A model generated the notes under the pieces. The model saw only the letters and a list, made by a program, of their open reading frames with translations, was not told the origin of the DNA and ran no database searches. The position numbers and the translations under genes were made by a program. Shown here one piece after another: positions 1 to 10,086 of a stretch of 64,000 bases of DNA. Source of the DNA: Domibacillus aminovorans (lineage in GTDB: Bacteria; Bacillota; Bacilli; Bacillales; Domibacillaceae); assembly GCF_001643235.1 (NCBI RefSeq), contig NZ_LQWY01000034.1:1-64000 (forward strand), read 5' to 3'. Positions within the stretch are counted from its first letter, which is position 1; every line of letters begins with the position of its first letter.

Positions 1-86
1 CTTTTTCTGTTTATTCATTTACACAAGATATTTTACGCTCTCAATCATGTTTTGGCTCTGTATTTATGAAGTTCAGATACTATTCT

Positions 87-115
87 TTGATAAGTAGGAA
101 TATGCTTATTATATA
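87..115 (+). promoter_or_regulatory. Sigma-A-type promoter of rocA-rocD
   Basis: TTGATA at 87-92 and TATATA at 110-115 are separated by exactly 17 bases, 57 bases upstream of the rocA start. A convincing sigma-54 (SigL) -24/-12 element, as used by B. subtilis roc genes, was not found in the 170 bases present; a distant activator site could lie outside the window. Confidence 0.5.
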
Positions 116-171
116 CAGCTATTTATTTTTATCAGTCGTTACATGGATCAAATCAATTTGGAGGGATTTGC

Positions 172-1719
172 ATGGTAACAGCTTATACTCACGAACCATT
201 TACCGATTTTACAAAAGAAGAAAATAAAAGGGCTTTTCAAGAAGCACTTGCTCATGTGAATACTGAACTTGGACAAGAATACCCGCTTGTCATTAATGGT
301 GAAAAAATTATTTCAAGCGTAAAAGTACAGTCTATTAATCCAGCAAAAAAAGCCGAAATAATTGGCACTGTATCCATGGCCGACAAACAATTGGCGGAAC
401 AAGCAATGCAGGCGGCGCTTACGGCATTTGAAACATGGAAAACAACAGACGCGGCGTATCGCGCCAACATTTTGTTTCGTTCTGCCGCGATCATCCGCCG
501 CCGGAAGCATGAATTTTCAAGCTGGCTTGTAAAAGAAGCAGGAAAGCCATGGAGAGAAGCAGATGCGGATACGGCAGAAGCGATTGATTTTCTTGAATAT
601 TATGCACGACAAATGCTTGAACTGAAAAATGGCGCGCCGGTTAACAGCCGTTCGGGTGAGCAAAATGTGTTCAACTACATTCCTCTCGGCGTTGGCATTG
701 TCATTTCGCCGTTTAATTTTCCACTGGCGATTATGGCGGGAACGGTTGTCGCTGCGCTGGTTACCGGCAATACTGTTCTTTTAAAGCCGGCCGAGACAGC
801 ACCGGTTGTTGCCGCAAAATTTGTGGAAGTGATGGAAGAAGCGGGTCTCCCAGCTGGCGTCTTGAATTATATTCCGGGCAGGGGCGCTGAAATCGGGGAC
901 TATCTTGTGGAACACCCGAAAACGCGGTTTGTATCGTTTACTGGCTCGCGTGCTGTCGGTTGCCGCATTTATGAGCGTGCTGCAAAAGTACAGGAAGGCC
1001 AAATTTGGCTGAAGCGGATCATCGCGGAAATGGGTGGAAAAGATACGGTTCTTGTTGATCGCGACACCAACCTTGATTTGGCTGCTTCATCCATTGTTTA
1101 TTCCGCATTTGGCTTCTCCGGTCAAAAATGTTCAGCGGGCTCACGTGCGGTCATTCATCAGGATGTGTACGATGTAGTGCTTGAAAAAGTCGTTGAACTG
1201 ACTGAAACATTATTTGTGGGCAGCCCTGAACGGGCCGATACGTATATGGGGCCGGTCATTGATGAAAAAGCATACAAAAAAATTATGGACTATATTGAAA
1301 TCGGCAAAGAAGAAGGCCGCTTGATGACAGGCGGATCAGGCAATGATGAAAATGGCTATTTCATACAGCCTACGATTTTTGCGGATGTAAAAGAAAATGA
1401 TCGTCTTATGCAGGAAGAAATCTTTGGGCCTGTTGTTGCCATATGCAAAGCGACCGATTTTGACCATATGATGGCCATTGCGAACAATACAGATTATGGC
1501 TTAACGGGTGCATTGATTTCCAATAACCGCGATTATATCGACCGCGCGCGTAAAGAATTCCATGTTGGCAATCTGTACATTAACCGTGGCTGTACGGGCG
1601 CGATCGTCGGATACCAACCATTTGGCGGATTTAATATGTCGGGAACAGATTCAAAAGCGGGAAGCCCGGATTACTTGCTTCTCCATATGCAGGGACAAAC
1701 AACATCAGAGGCATTTTGA
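172..1719 (+). CDS. rocA: 1-pyrroline-5-carboxylate dehydrogenase RocA
   Basis: NAD-dependent aldehyde dehydrogenase that oxidises glutamate semialdehyde/pyrroline-5-carboxylate to glutamate, the last step of both proline and ornithine catabolism; cytoplasmic. The 515 residues match the usual RocA/PutC2 length. Visible are the Rossmann segment around residues 170-260 (SFTGSR), the general-base Glu286 in AEMGGKD and the nucleophile Cys320 in [10 protein letters not shown]. The ATG follows a strong SD (GGAGGGA, 7 bases away). It is followed after 28 bases by rocD, so the two steps ornithine to semialdehyde to glutamate are probably co-transcribed, and a proline dehydrogenase gene converges on them. 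Confidence 0.95.
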   Translation: MVTAYTHEPFTDFTKEENKRAFQEALAHVNTELGQEYPLVINGEKIISSVKVQSINPAKKAEIIGTVSMADKQLAEQAMQAALTAFETWKTTDAAYRANILFRSAAIIRRRKHEFSSWLVKEAGKPWREADADTAEAIDFLEYYARQMLELKNGAPVNSRSGEQNVFNYIPLGVGIVISPFNFPLAIMAGTVVAALVTGNTVLLKPAETAPVVAAKFVEVMEEAGLPAGVLNYIPGRGAEIGDYLVEHPKTRFVSFTGSRAVGCRIYERAAKVQEGQIWLKRIIAEMGGKDTVLVDRDTNLDLAASSIVYSAFGFSGQKCSAGSRAVIHQDVYDVVLEKVVELTETLFVGSPERADTYMGPVIDEKAYKKIMDYIEIGKEEGRLMTGGSGNDENGYFIQPTIFADVKENDRLMQEEIFGPVVAICKATDFDHMMAIANNTDYGLTGALISNNRDYIDRARKEFHVGNLYINRGCTGAIVGYQPFGGFNMSGTDSKAGSPDYLLLHMQGQTTSEAF

Positions 1720-1747
1720 GGGGAATGGATAGAACATCGATAAAGAA

Positions 1748-2941
1748 ATGAGGAATAAAGTAAAGAAAGTGATGCAGCAGACAGAAGAATTTGGCGCAAA
1801 TAACTACAATCCGCTGCCAGTCGTGATTTCAGAAGCAGAAGGTGTCTGGGTGAAAGACATGGAGGGAAAGCGCTACATGGATATGTTAAGCGCCTATTCA
1901 GCGGTTAGTCAAGGTCACCGTCATCCAAAAATTATTCAGGCGTTGAAAGATCAGGCAGACCGCGTGACGCTAACATCGCGTGCCTTCCACAATGATCAGC
2001 TCGGGCCATGGTATGAAAAAATTTGCACATTGACGAAAAAAGAAATGGCATTGCCGATGAATACAGGCGCAGAAGCAGTGGAAACAGCAGTGAAAGCGGC
2101 GCGGCGCTGGGCATATGAAGTAAAAGGAGTTTCGGAAAATCAGGCGGAAATCATCGCCTGCGTCGGCAATTTCCACGGCCGGACGATGACGGCTGTGTCG
2201 CTTTCATCAGAAGCGGAATACAAACGTGGCTTCGGTCCGATGCTGCCGGGCATTACATTAATTCCATACGGTGATATGGAGGCATTGAAAGCGGCTATTA
2301 CACCGAATACTGCGGCGTTCCTGATTGAACCGATTCAAGGCGAAGCCGGCATTGTCATTCCTCCCGAAGGCTTTTTGAAAGCGGCGGATACGCTCTGCAA
2401 AGAAAATAATGTGCTATTTATTGCAGATGAAATTCAGTCTGGGCTTGCCCGCACTGGTAAAATGTTTACATGCGAGTGGGAAGATGTGAACCCGGATATG
2501 CTTATTCTCGGCAAAGCACTTGGCGGAGGTATACTCCCGATCTCATGCGTTGTGGCCAATAAGGGCATTTTAGGTGTCTTTAATCCGGGATCGCACGGTT
2601 CCACATTTGGCGGAAATCCGCTTGCATGTGCGGTGTCAATCGCATCCCTGGAAGTCATTGAAGACGAAAATCTGGTCAGCCGTTCACTCGAACTTGGCAC
2701 CTATTTCAAAGAAAAACTGTCTGAAATCAGCCATCCTGTTATTAAAGAAGTACGTGGACGCGGCCTTTTTATTGGTGTTGAGCTGACAGAAGCTGCCCGT
2801 CCATACTGCGAAAAGCTGAAACAGGGAGGACTTTTATGCAAAGAAACGCATGAAACCGTCATTCGCTTTACGCCGCCGCTTATCATTTCTAAAGAAGAGC
2901 TGGATTGGGCAATTGAGAAAATCAAAAAAATATTTGCGTAA
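1748..2941 (+). CDS. rocD: Ornithine aminotransferase RocD
   Basis: Class-III PLP aminotransferase converting ornithine and 2-oxoglutarate to glutamate semialdehyde and glutamate. The sequence has the family signature [15 protein letters not shown] near residue 16, the ADEIQSG motif near 227 and the PLP-binding Lys256 in ILGKALGGG. 397 residues is normal. The product feeds RocA, encoded immediately upstream. The ATG at 1748 has no good SD at the right distance; in-frame GTG 1769 or ATG 1772 behind a GAGGA stretch are alternatives, and translational coupling to rocA is possible. A bidirectional terminator ends the operon. Confidence 0.93.
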   Translation: MRNKVKKVMQQTEEFGANNYNPLPVVISEAEGVWVKDMEGKRYMDMLSAYSAVSQGHRHPKIIQALKDQADRVTLTSRAFHNDQLGPWYEKICTLTKKEMALPMNTGAEAVETAVKAARRWAYEVKGVSENQAEIIACVGNFHGRTMTAVSLSSEAEYKRGFGPMLPGITLIPYGDMEALKAAITPNTAAFLIEPIQGEAGIVIPPEGFLKAADTLCKENNVLFIADEIQSGLARTGKMFTCEWEDVNPDMLILGKALGGGILPISCVVANKGILGVFNPGSHGSTFGGNPLACAVSIASLEVIEDENLVSRSLELGTYFKEKLSEISHPVIKEVRGRGLFIGVELTEAARPYCEKLKQGGLLCKETHETVIRFTPPLIISKEELDWAIEKIKKIFA

Positions 2942-2951
2942 AAAACTTCAC

Positions 2952-2999
2952 AAAAAGCCGGCGATCAGAGGGTCAGTCCCCAGACCCGCAGGCTTTTTT
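2952..2999. terminator. Bidirectional terminator between rocD and proline dehydrogenase
   Basis: AAAAAGCC at the left pairs with GGCTTTTTT at the right, with an inner GGGTC/GACCC stem. T-tracts on both strands suit the two convergent genes. Confidence 0.75.
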
Positions 3000-3003
3000 G
3001 TTT

Positions 3004-3921
3004 TCATCTCTTAAGAAAAAAACCTTTAAGAGCAAATGAAATATTTTGCGGTCTTTCAGCGAGCCGGCGCATGAAATAGCCAAACCAGTCATCGCCGAAA
3101 GGAATATAGACTCGCGTTTTATATCCTTCTTGAACTAAACTGATCTGCATCTCTGTTCTAAAACCATACAGCATTTGAAACTCAAATTGATCACGCTTAA
3201 TCTCCTTTTTTTGTACAAATTCTTTCACCTTAGAAATGATATGATGATCATGAGTAGCAATCGCTGTATAACTTCCGCTCAATAAATGTTCTTCAATGAT
3301 TCTCATATAATTTTCATCTACTTTTTCTTTCTCCTGATAAGCGACTTCAGAAGATTCTTTATACGCTCCTTTCACTAAACGAAGAGGAATGCCCTTCAAC
3401 TTTTTCACGTCCTGTTCTGCTCGAAACAAATAAGCTTGAATGACCGTCCCGACATTATCATACGTTTCACGCAGTTCGCTTAAAATGTCTAAGGTAATCT
3501 GGCAATGCGAGTAATCTTCCATATCGATTCGGACAAAGTTATTGTATTTTTTAGCTGTTTCCAGAATTCGATACATATTTTGGATACAGAAATCCCGATC
3601 GATATCTAAACCAAGCTGGGTCATTTTAACCGACAAGTTACTATTGACGCCGGCCTTTGTAATGGCTTCCAATGTTCTTACATTATATTCGGTCGCCTCT
3701 ATTGCATCTTCTCGGCTTGAAACAAATTCCCCTAAATGATCGAGGGTACAGAGAAGTCCTTTTTCGTTTAATATTTGAACTTGATTGATTGCACTCTCTA
3801 TGTTCATTCCGGCTACTACTTGGGACGCTCCAAATTTAAGGCCCCATTTCTTTGCGGCCGTATTTAAGGCTTTGTTTTGCGAAGCGTAAAGAAATATGTT
3901 TTTCGAAACTTCTGCTAACAT
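3004..3921 (-). CDS. Proline dehydrogenase
   Basis: FAD-dependent proline oxidase of the monofunctional Bacillus type (PutB/FadM), making pyrroline-5-carboxylate, which RocA (encoded convergently) oxidises to glutamate. The 305 residues form one TIM-barrel family domain; near the C-terminus FQMLYGFRTEMQ and RVYIPFGDDWFGYFMRRLAERPQN match the conserved substrate-binding block of proline dehydrogenases. The ATG at 3921 follows a run of G (GGGGGGG) acting as SD. It is transcribed alone. Its position beside rocAD suggests that proline and arginine catabolism share the RocA step. Confidence 0.93.
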   Translation of the reverse strand: MLAEVSKNIFLYASQNKALNTAAKKWGLKFGASQVVAGMNIESAINQVQILNEKGLLCTLDHLGEFVSSREDAIEATEYNVRTLEAITKAGVNSNLSVKMTQLGLDIDRDFCIQNMYRILETAKKYNNFVRIDMEDYSHCQITLDILSELRETYDNVGTVIQAYLFRAEQDVKKLKGIPLRLVKGAYKESSEVAYQEKEKVDENYMRIIEEHLLSGSYTAIATHDHHIISKVKEFVQKKEIKRDQFEFQMLYGFRTEMQISLVQEGYKTRVYIPFGDDWFGYFMRRLAERPQNISFALKGFFLKR

Positions 3922-4196
3922 CGCTAACCCCCCCTAATGATAATTGGTTTTATTTAGAGTGAAGACCAGGCAACTTTGAAAAGTTGTCCGGCATTACCTT
4001 ACGTGTCCTCATTGTATATGTATATGCATGAATGAGAAAAATTAGGGCCTTTTTTGCTCAACAGAAACTAGTGTGCGAACAGGGGAAGGTACCGATGAGT
4101 GAGCTGTAAAAGGTGACATTCTAATTAAAAGATAAGTTACTGGGGATACTATTTTGGTCCAATTATTTTTAGAAAAACATAGGAGGGAAAGGTAAT

Positions 4197-4460
4197 ATGG
4201 AAAAAATTGAAGCTGGCGACATCTTAACATTGATTGATGAAAACGATCAGGAGCAAGAATTTGAAGTATTGGACATGTTAAGTCTTGATGGATACGAATA
4301 CGTTGCGGTCGGATCTGTAGAAGAAGATCAAGAAGAGTCAGAAGAAGAGATCGAAGTCTTCTTTTTCAAAGTTGAAGCTGACGAGCAATTATCCGTTATC
4401 GAGGACGACGAGGAATTTGATAAGGTATTTGCTGCGTTTGATGAAGCCATAGAAGAGTAA
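4197..4460 (+). CDS. DUF1292 family protein
   Basis: Small, very acidic 87-residue protein of the DUF1292 family, found throughout Firmicutes and usually near yrzL/yrrK-type genes; function unknown. Acidic stretches (EEDQEESEEEIEVFFFK) and the final FDKVFAAFDEAIEE block are typical of the family. SD AGGAGGGAAAGG lies just before the ATG. It stands alone here between proline dehydrogenase and a helicase gene and has its own terminator. Confidence 0.85.
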   Translation: MEKIEAGDILTLIDENDQEQEFEVLDMLSLDGYEYVAVGSVEEDQEESEEEIEVFFFKVEADEQLSVIEDDEEFDKVFAAFDEAIEE

Positions 4461-4472
4461 ATGGACGACTGG

Positions 4473-4510
4473 AAAAGAGAGGGAGAGAAATGATTTTCTC
4501 CTCTCTTTTT
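4473..4510 (+). terminator. Rho-independent terminator after DUF1292 gene
   Basis: AAAGAGAGG..GAGAAA and TTTTCTC..CCTCTCTTT form a long near-perfect stem ending in a T-run. Confidence 0.8.
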
Positions 4511-4767
4511 GTATATAATAGCGGGAAAACTTACATGCACTTTAGGAAGAGCACGATACGGAATGGAACTTTTTTGTCTTGGCGCAGTTGGGAAAGGCGA
4601 ATGAAAAGGGAGTTTCTACCGATTTGACTTGAAAAAGATTGTGAAATGTCATAGTTAAAGTGTAGATACCATCCATTTCTACTTACACGGTTGTAGAATC
4701 GCCCGATTGACAGGATGCTATAATAGAAGTCTTGGAATGAATCGATCAAATGAAAGGGGATTTCGGT

Positions 4768-6957
4768 ATGAAAATAAAAGAAGATTTCTTTGTCCGTAAG
4801 AAGGAGGAAGTAGGCGTTTTATTAAATGAGGTCCAGTTGAAGGCTGTTCGTCAAACGGAAGGGCCGCTTCTTTTATTAGCATCACCTGGATCGGGGAAAA
4901 CCACAACCATTATCATGCGGATTGGCTATTTAATAGAAGAAAAGGGTGTAGATCCAACAAGAGTCAAGGCTGTTACGTTCAGTCGTGCATCGGCAAATGA
5001 TATGAAAGAGCGATTCAAGCGCTTCTTTCCCGATCTTCCGCCCGTTGATTTCTCAACAATACATAGTTTTGCCTTCGAAGTGGTGCGGAACCATTTTCGT
5101 AAAATAGGGACACCTTTTCAGATTATCGAGGGCCACTTAGATGTGGAGGAGCAAGAAGACGTCCATTCGGCTCATATGCCGCTGCATAAAAAGATCATCT
5201 TGCGGAAGCTGTTCAAATCGATCGTAGGTGAGAACATCCCTGATGACCAACTGGACGAGCTGACTACCTATATTAGCTTCATTAAAAATAAGATGATCCC
5301 AAAAGATAAGTGGTCAAGGGTTCAATGTGATGTTCCAGAAGCCGAGCGGATACTGCGTGAGTATGAGACATTTAAGAAGTCGGGCCATCGTCAATTGCTG
5401 CTTGATTTTGACGATATGCTGACGATAGGGAACGAGGTATTGGAGCGGGATCAGGAGCTTCTTCGCAAATATCAACAAAGGTTCGATTATATGTTGACGG
5501 ATGAAAGTCAGGACACTTCATTGGTGCAGCATGCCATCATTGAAAAACTGGTACGAGAGCATGGAAATTTGTGCGTTGTTGCCGACGATGATCAGGCCAT
5601 CTATAGTTGGCGAGGTGCGGAGCCATCCTACTTGCTTAATTTTAAGGAAATTTACCCGAATGCAGCCATCTTGTTTATGGAGCAAAATTATCGGTCATCC
5701 AGCGATATCGTGAATGTTGCCAATTCATTTATCAAAAGAAATAAGAATCGATACGATAAGAATATGTTTACGAAGAATCCTCCGAGTAAACCGATTAAGA
5801 TCAGAAGTTTTGCAGATTACGTAGAACAGGCAAAATATTTGGTTCAGGACATCCAGAAAGTTGAAAACCTTGCTGAAGTGGTGATATTGTATCGGAATAA
5901 CTCGTCTTCCATCGCTTTAATGAATGAGTTTGATCGAGCGGGGATTCCCTTTTATATGAAGGATGCGGACAATCGTTTCTTCTCGCATTGGGTAATTGAA
6001 GATATTCTGAACTTCATGCGGATGACGTTTACCGATAAACGTCCTGAAATATTGGAGAAAATCCATTTTAAGTTTAATGGATACATAAGCAAACAGCAGA
6101 TGGAGGCATTGAAAGAATTCAACAACAATGAATCGGTATTTGATAACTTGCTTAATTATGTTCAAGTTCAGGATTATCAAGTCAAACCGTTGAAGACAAG
6201 CAAAGAAACATTCGAGCAAATGCGAGGGATGCCCCCACTGCATGCCATCCGTGTCATTCGAGAGCGGTTAGGCTATGAGAAGGCACTTGAAAAGATGTGT
6301 GAGCGTTTCAGTTTTCGAAAGGACTATTTGATAGGCATCCTAAACACGCTGGAAGAGATCGCAGATACACTGGAGACGATGGAGGAATTTGCGAGTCGAT
6401 TAAAGCATCTGGAATCGGTTTTAAAGACGGCAAAATCCAGGAAGGGTCAGAATGTCGTGACGTTCTCCACGTTTCATAGTGCGAAGGGATTGGAGTTTGA
6501 ACGGGTCTATATGATTGACCTGATTGATGGTATGATCCCATCTTCAGATGATCAAGGTAGTGCTGCGTTAATGGAAGAAGCGACCCGCTTGTTCTACGTT
6601 GGCACGACAAGAGCGAAAAAACACTTGGAACTCATCGTGTATAGGGAGCGGGATGGGGAAAAGATGACAGAGTCTTCATTCGTAGCGGCGATTAGGAACA
6701 TTATGAACCCACCAAAGCAGCATCATACAGGACAAGTAGAGGAACATCGAGGGACAGTCGTTGATATTCCGTACAATCTTAATGCTATCCGTAACAGCTC
6801 GGAGTTAGTCGTAGGGAAAATGGTGAAGCATAGGGTTTTCGGGACGGGAACCATTATTAACGTGAAAGAAGAAAAGATCCATATTCGATTTGAGGCAAGA
6901 GAAAAAGCGCTGCTGATTGCGACTTGTTTGGAGATGGGGCTGTTAGAGTCAGTGTAA
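4768..6957 (+). CDS. UvrD/PcrA-family DNA helicase, YjcD-like
   Basis: Superfamily-1 3'-5' DNA helicase. Walker A ASPGSGKTTT (about residue 40), Walker B LTDESQDTS, motif III VADDDQAIYSWRGAEPSY, motif V STFHSAKGLEFERVYMI and motif VI YVGTTRAKK are all present. The C-terminus carries a Tudor-like tail (GKMVKHRVFGTGTIINV) as in PcrA. With 729 residues it is close to B. subtilis YjcD and lacks RecB-type nuclease motifs. Start chosen at 4768, because the upstream in-frame ATG at 4750 overlaps the SD AAAGGGGAT that serves the second ATG. An extended -10 (TGCTATAAT) lies about 50 bases upstream. Confidence 0.88.
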   Translation: MKIKEDFFVRKKEEVGVLLNEVQLKAVRQTEGPLLLLASPGSGKTTTIIMRIGYLIEEKGVDPTRVKAVTFSRASANDMKERFKRFFPDLPPVDFSTIHSFAFEVVRNHFRKIGTPFQIIEGHLDVEEQEDVHSAHMPLHKKIILRKLFKSIVGENIPDDQLDELTTYISFIKNKMIPKDKWSRVQCDVPEAERILREYETFKKSGHRQLLLDFDDMLTIGNEVLERDQELLRKYQQRFDYMLTDESQDTSLVQHAIIEKLVREHGNLCVVADDDQAIYSWRGAEPSYLLNFKEIYPNAAILFMEQNYRSSSDIVNVANSFIKRNKNRYDKNMFTKNPPSKPIKIRSFADYVEQAKYLVQDIQKVENLAEVVILYRNNSSSIALMNEFDRAGIPFYMKDADNRFFSHWVIEDILNFMRMTFTDKRPEILEKIHFKFNGYISKQQMEALKEFNNNESVFDNLLNYVQVQDYQVKPLKTSKETFEQMRGMPPLHAIRVIRERLGYEKALEKMCERFSFRKDYLIGILNTLEEIADTLETMEEFASRLKHLESVLKTAKSRKGQNVVTFSTFHSAKGLEFERVYMIDLIDGMIPSSDDQGSAALMEEATRLFYVGTTRAKKHLELIVYRERDGEKMTESSFVAAIRNIMNPPKQHHTGQVEEHRGTVVDIPYNLNAIRNSSELVVGKMVKHRVFGTGTIINVKEEKIHIRFEAREKALLIATCLEMGLLESV

Positions 6958-6975
6958 AATAGGAATGATATATGT

Positions 6976-7020
6976 AAGGGATCGGAATAATTGGCATAAT
7001 ACCGATTATCGATCCTTTTT
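6976..7020 (+). terminator. Terminator after helicase gene
   Basis: GGGATCG and CGATCC arms with a nested CGG/CCG pairing, followed by CTTTTTG. Confidence 0.6.
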
Positions 7021-7130
7021 GTGTTAGATTGTATGCACTAAACAACTTCTGTTGCTCTTTACTTAATACATTCTTCTTTTCTTCTTAGTAAAGTTTTTTA
7101 ATAAATTTATAGAAAAGGATGATTCTCTTG

Positions 7131-7826
7131 ATGCAACATCACCTAATCGGAAAATCGGTATTACTTGTGGAAGATGATCCGAAAATCCGCAACCTTGTAA
7201 AAATTTATTTAATTAAAGAAGGATATGAAGTGATTGAAGCGATTAACGGATTCGATGCAAAAGAAAAAATTGAGCAGCTGGATCCCTGTATATTAATACT
7301 TGATCTCATGCTGCCGGGCGTCAATGGTGAAAAAATCTGCCAGTGGGTCCGAGAGGATTTAAAAAGCATGATGCCGATCATTATGCTGACAGCAAAGGTA
7401 TCTGAAAAAAATCGTATTCAAGGGTTCAAGATGGGCGCGGACGATTACGTAACCAAGCCTTTTAGTCCCGCTGAATTAATGGTAAGGATTGAAGCCGTTT
7501 TGAGAAGAACGGCAAGTCGCTGCGGCAAGCTGAGCTTTACAGGTTTTACGATTAAACCCGCAAAAGGAGAAGCTTGGATAAAAAGGGAAAGGCTTGAATT
7601 GACCCATTTTGAATTTAAACTCCTTCATATGTTCATGCAGCATCCAGGCCAGGTCTTATCAAGAGAACAGATTCTGTCCTTTATCTATGAAAACCATGAA
7701 AAAGAAGTGTCTAATAGAACTATTGATGTGCATATCAAGCATTTGAGGGGAAAAATTAGAGAAAAGACACCGAAAGACTATATTCAAACTGTGCGAGGAA
7801 TGGGGTATAAATTTGTGGCTCAATAG
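7131..7826 (+). CDS. OmpR-family response regulator
   Basis: Receiver domain (residues 8-120) with acidic pocket EDD, phospho-acceptor Asp58 in ILDLMLPG and Lys in YVTKPFSP, then a winged-helix DNA-binding domain ending TIDVHIKHLRGKI..YIQTVRGMGYKF. Start chosen at 7131: the in-frame ATG at 7119 lies inside the SD AAAAGGATG that serves it. The stop overlaps the kinase gene, so the pair is a two-component system; the signal is not evident. 231 residues is normal. Confidence 0.92.
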   Translation: MQHHLIGKSVLLVEDDPKIRNLVKIYLIKEGYEVIEAINGFDAKEKIEQLDPCILILDLMLPGVNGEKICQWVREDLKSMMPIIMLTAKVSEKNRIQGFKMGADDYVTKPFSPAELMVRIEAVLRRTASRCGKLSFTGFTIKPAKGEAWIKRERLELTHFEFKLLHMFMQHPGQVLSREQILSFIYENHEKEVSNRTIDVHIKHLRGKIREKTPKDYIQTVRGMGYKFVAQ

Positions 7827-8874
7827 GAAATTATCCAACCTATTATCAAAGCTGGTGATATTAAATAGCCTGGTTATCTTTCTCGTCATTCTTCTGGCTG
7901 GCTTCTCTGTCAAAGATTATGCCTGTTTTTTGGTAAACTCCGAAAATGTAACAGGCCCTAATCTTGTCAAAACATTAGACGGATTTATTTGGAAGGTAGG
8001 CATTCTTGCTTTTGTTATCGCTGGCCTGTTCCATTACATTACAGTCAAAAAAATAGTAGGCCCCATTGTAGATTTATCTAGGGCAGCGAAAGAAATCAAG
8101 GAAGGCAGAACACCTTCAAAAATCGAGGTGTCCACATCAAGTGAACTGAAAGAACTGGCAGAAAACTTTAATTCTATGGCGGAGTCGCTTCATTCTGTTC
8201 AGGAAAAAAGAGAAGAAATGCTTAAAGACATTGCACACGAGCTTCGGACACCTTTGACAAATATAAACGGTTACCTCGAAGCACTGCAAAATGGGGTGAT
8301 TGATGGGAATCCAGAATTGTTTGGTTCACTTCTCGAAGAATCCCGTCGTATTACGAGAATTGTTGAACTGATCACCGAATTAAATACATGGAACAATGGA
8401 ATCTATTTTTCAGAAAAGCCTTTTGATCAAGTAAAAATAAAAAAAGTACTATTAGAATCATTAACTTCCTTTAACTTGAAAATAAATGACCGTTTTACAG
8501 ATGCCCGCTTCAATATTGAAGAATCCATTCTATTAGGAAACCAAGACGGTCTCATGCAAGTTTTTACAAATATTCTTCAGAATATTTTAGATTATGATAC
8601 TGAAGAAAAACTGATTGTTAATGGAGAAAAGAGAAAGGAAAAATACTTTATTTCTTTTTCTCATACCGGCCAATTCATCGATCCTCGAAAAAGAGAAATG
8701 ATTTTTGACCGATTTTACCGACTTGAGGAATCAAGAAGCACAAAAGCCAATGGTGCAGGTCTCGGCCTGGCAATTGCGAAAAGTATTGTAACTGCCCATA
8801 AAGGAACCATTGGACTAAAAACAGATGGCAGCAACCATACATTTTGGATCGAACTGCCGCTAATAAAAAAATAA
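7813..8874 (+). CDS. Membrane sensor histidine kinase
   Basis: Partner of the overlapping regulator gene (14-base overlap, TTG start). Two membrane segments (about residues 14-32 and 61-78) enclose an extracytoplasmic loop of only about 28 residues, so the signal may be sensed in or near the membrane. HAMP follows (80-132), then HisKA with His142 in DIAHELRTPLTN, and HATPase_c with the N box (TNILQNI) and G box NGAGLGLAIAKS. The N box is slightly degenerate. 353 residues is short for the class, mainly because of the tiny sensor loop. Confidence 0.88.
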   Translation: MWLNRKLSNLLSKLVILNSLVIFLVILLAGFSVKDYACFLVNSENVTGPNLVKTLDGFIWKVGILAFVIAGLFHYITVKKIVGPIVDLSRAAKEIKEGRTPSKIEVSTSSELKELAENFNSMAESLHSVQEKREEMLKDIAHELRTPLTNINGYLEALQNGVIDGNPELFGSLLEESRRITRIVELITELNTWNNGIYFSEKPFDQVKIKKVLLESLTSFNLKINDRFTDARFNIEESILLGNQDGLMQVFTNILQNILDYDTEEKLIVNGEKRKEKYFISFSHTGQFIDPRKREMIFDRFYRLEESRSTKANGAGLGLAIAKSIVTAHKGTIGLKTDGSNHTFWIELPLIKK

Positions 8875-9080
8875 ATATTTTATCTTAATCATATCTTAAC
8901 AATTAAAATCTATAATTTTGTGGAAATCACTTTCATGGCTGAATGTTTTCGACAAAACGGTGAGAGGCATTGACTTATTTTCAAATTGAGTGCTTGACTA
9001 GTCCTGGAATCTAGGGGGCATACAAATTATTGTCGCTCACTTTTTAATTGATGTTCAGTTGAAGGAAAGGAGATATTTGC

Positions 9081-9842
9081 TTGTATACAGTATTATTGAT
9101 GGAAGAAAAAAAAGCCTTATTGGATGCATTATGTACATTGCTTGAGCATCATGAGATATCTTGTATCCGGAATCATTCTTATGAGGAAACCTTACATACA
9201 GTACATAATGAATGGATTGATTTAGTTATTTTGGATGTCCTGTCACCCTCATTTTCATGGATTAAATTATGCAAAAAGATAAAAGAATGTTCAGCTGTTC
9301 CAATTGTGATCATGACGGAAACATGCGATAAAGAATTTATATTGCAAGGATTAAATGCAGGAGCAGACGACTTTGTTATAAAATTGATGGATATAGACAT
9401 TCTTATTGCGAAAATAAAAGCTCATTTAAGAAGAAACTCCCGAAGTAGCACTCAAGAACTTCGTTTTAAGGGACTTGTCTTAAATCGAGAATTGTTTGAA
9501 GTACGGTATCATGATATTCTTTTGTCTTTCACACGAAAAGAATATGCTTTGATAGAGTATTTTTTAAGCCACCCTAATCAAGTCTTGACAAGAAAAAAAC
9601 TGCTTTCGCATCTTTGGGACGGCTACCAGCATATTGATGCACGAACAGTCGATTCTCATATTCGAAATATTAGGGTGAAACTTCGGGAAGTAGCGTTTCC
9701 TGTCGATGAATTTTTAAGAACAGCTAGAGGGATTGGATATAGATGGAAAATCGATATGGTAAATCCAAACCGAAAAATGAGCGAGTACAAAATGAAAGAA
9801 AAAGAATCGAAGATGAATCATAAGTCAATAAAACTAAACTAA
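9081..9842 (+). CDS. Orphan OmpR-type response regulator with degenerate receiver
   Basis: Receiver domain plus winged helix (RTVDSHIRNIRVKL..FLRTARGIGYRW). Asp52 in VILDVLSPSF and the Lys in FVIKLMD are kept, but the usual acidic DD pair is MEEK and the KPF motif is KLM, so phosphorylation may be weak or absent. The C-terminus adds about 30 Lys/Met/Glu-rich residues. TTG start behind SD AAAGGAGATA. No kinase gene adjoins; it could be driven by the preceding kinase or act without phosphorylation. Confidence 0.82.
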   Translation: MYTVLLMEEKKALLDALCTLLEHHEISCIRNHSYEETLHTVHNEWIDLVILDVLSPSFSWIKLCKKIKECSAVPIVIMTETCDKEFILQGLNAGADDFVIKLMDIDILIAKIKAHLRRNSRSSTQELRFKGLVLNRELFEVRYHDILLSFTRKEYALIEYFLSHPNQVLTRKKLLSHLWDGYQHIDARTVDSHIRNIRVKLREVAFPVDEFLRTARGIGYRWKIDMVNPNRKMSEYKMKEKESKMNHKSIKLN

Positions 9843-9886
9843 AAAGAGCTACTGAATGTCGTATTCAACATTCAGTAGCTCTTTTT
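9841..9886 (+). terminator. Terminator after orphan regulator
   Basis: AAAAAGAGCTACTGAATG pairs perfectly with CATTCAGTAGCTCTTTTT around a short loop. Confidence 0.9.
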
Positions 9887-10086
9887 CATTGAAAATGCAA
9901 CTTTCTTTAACTAGAGAAAGCAAATTAAACTTTCGTTTCAATTGCGTGCAGATTTCATCAAGTTTCGACAGAAAAGCCTTATATATCAATGGTTTTGTCA
10001 TTGGAACTTAAAATAAAAGTCTCGTTCTTTTTGGTAAAATAAAGGCAATAAAGAGATTATAGAAATAGTCATTTGGGAGGAATAAA

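Noticed and set aside
35-70. Possible sigma-54 promoter (TTGGCTC..) upstream of rocA
   Set aside because: The -12 GC element does not fit at the needed spacing; a sigma-A promoter nearby fits better.
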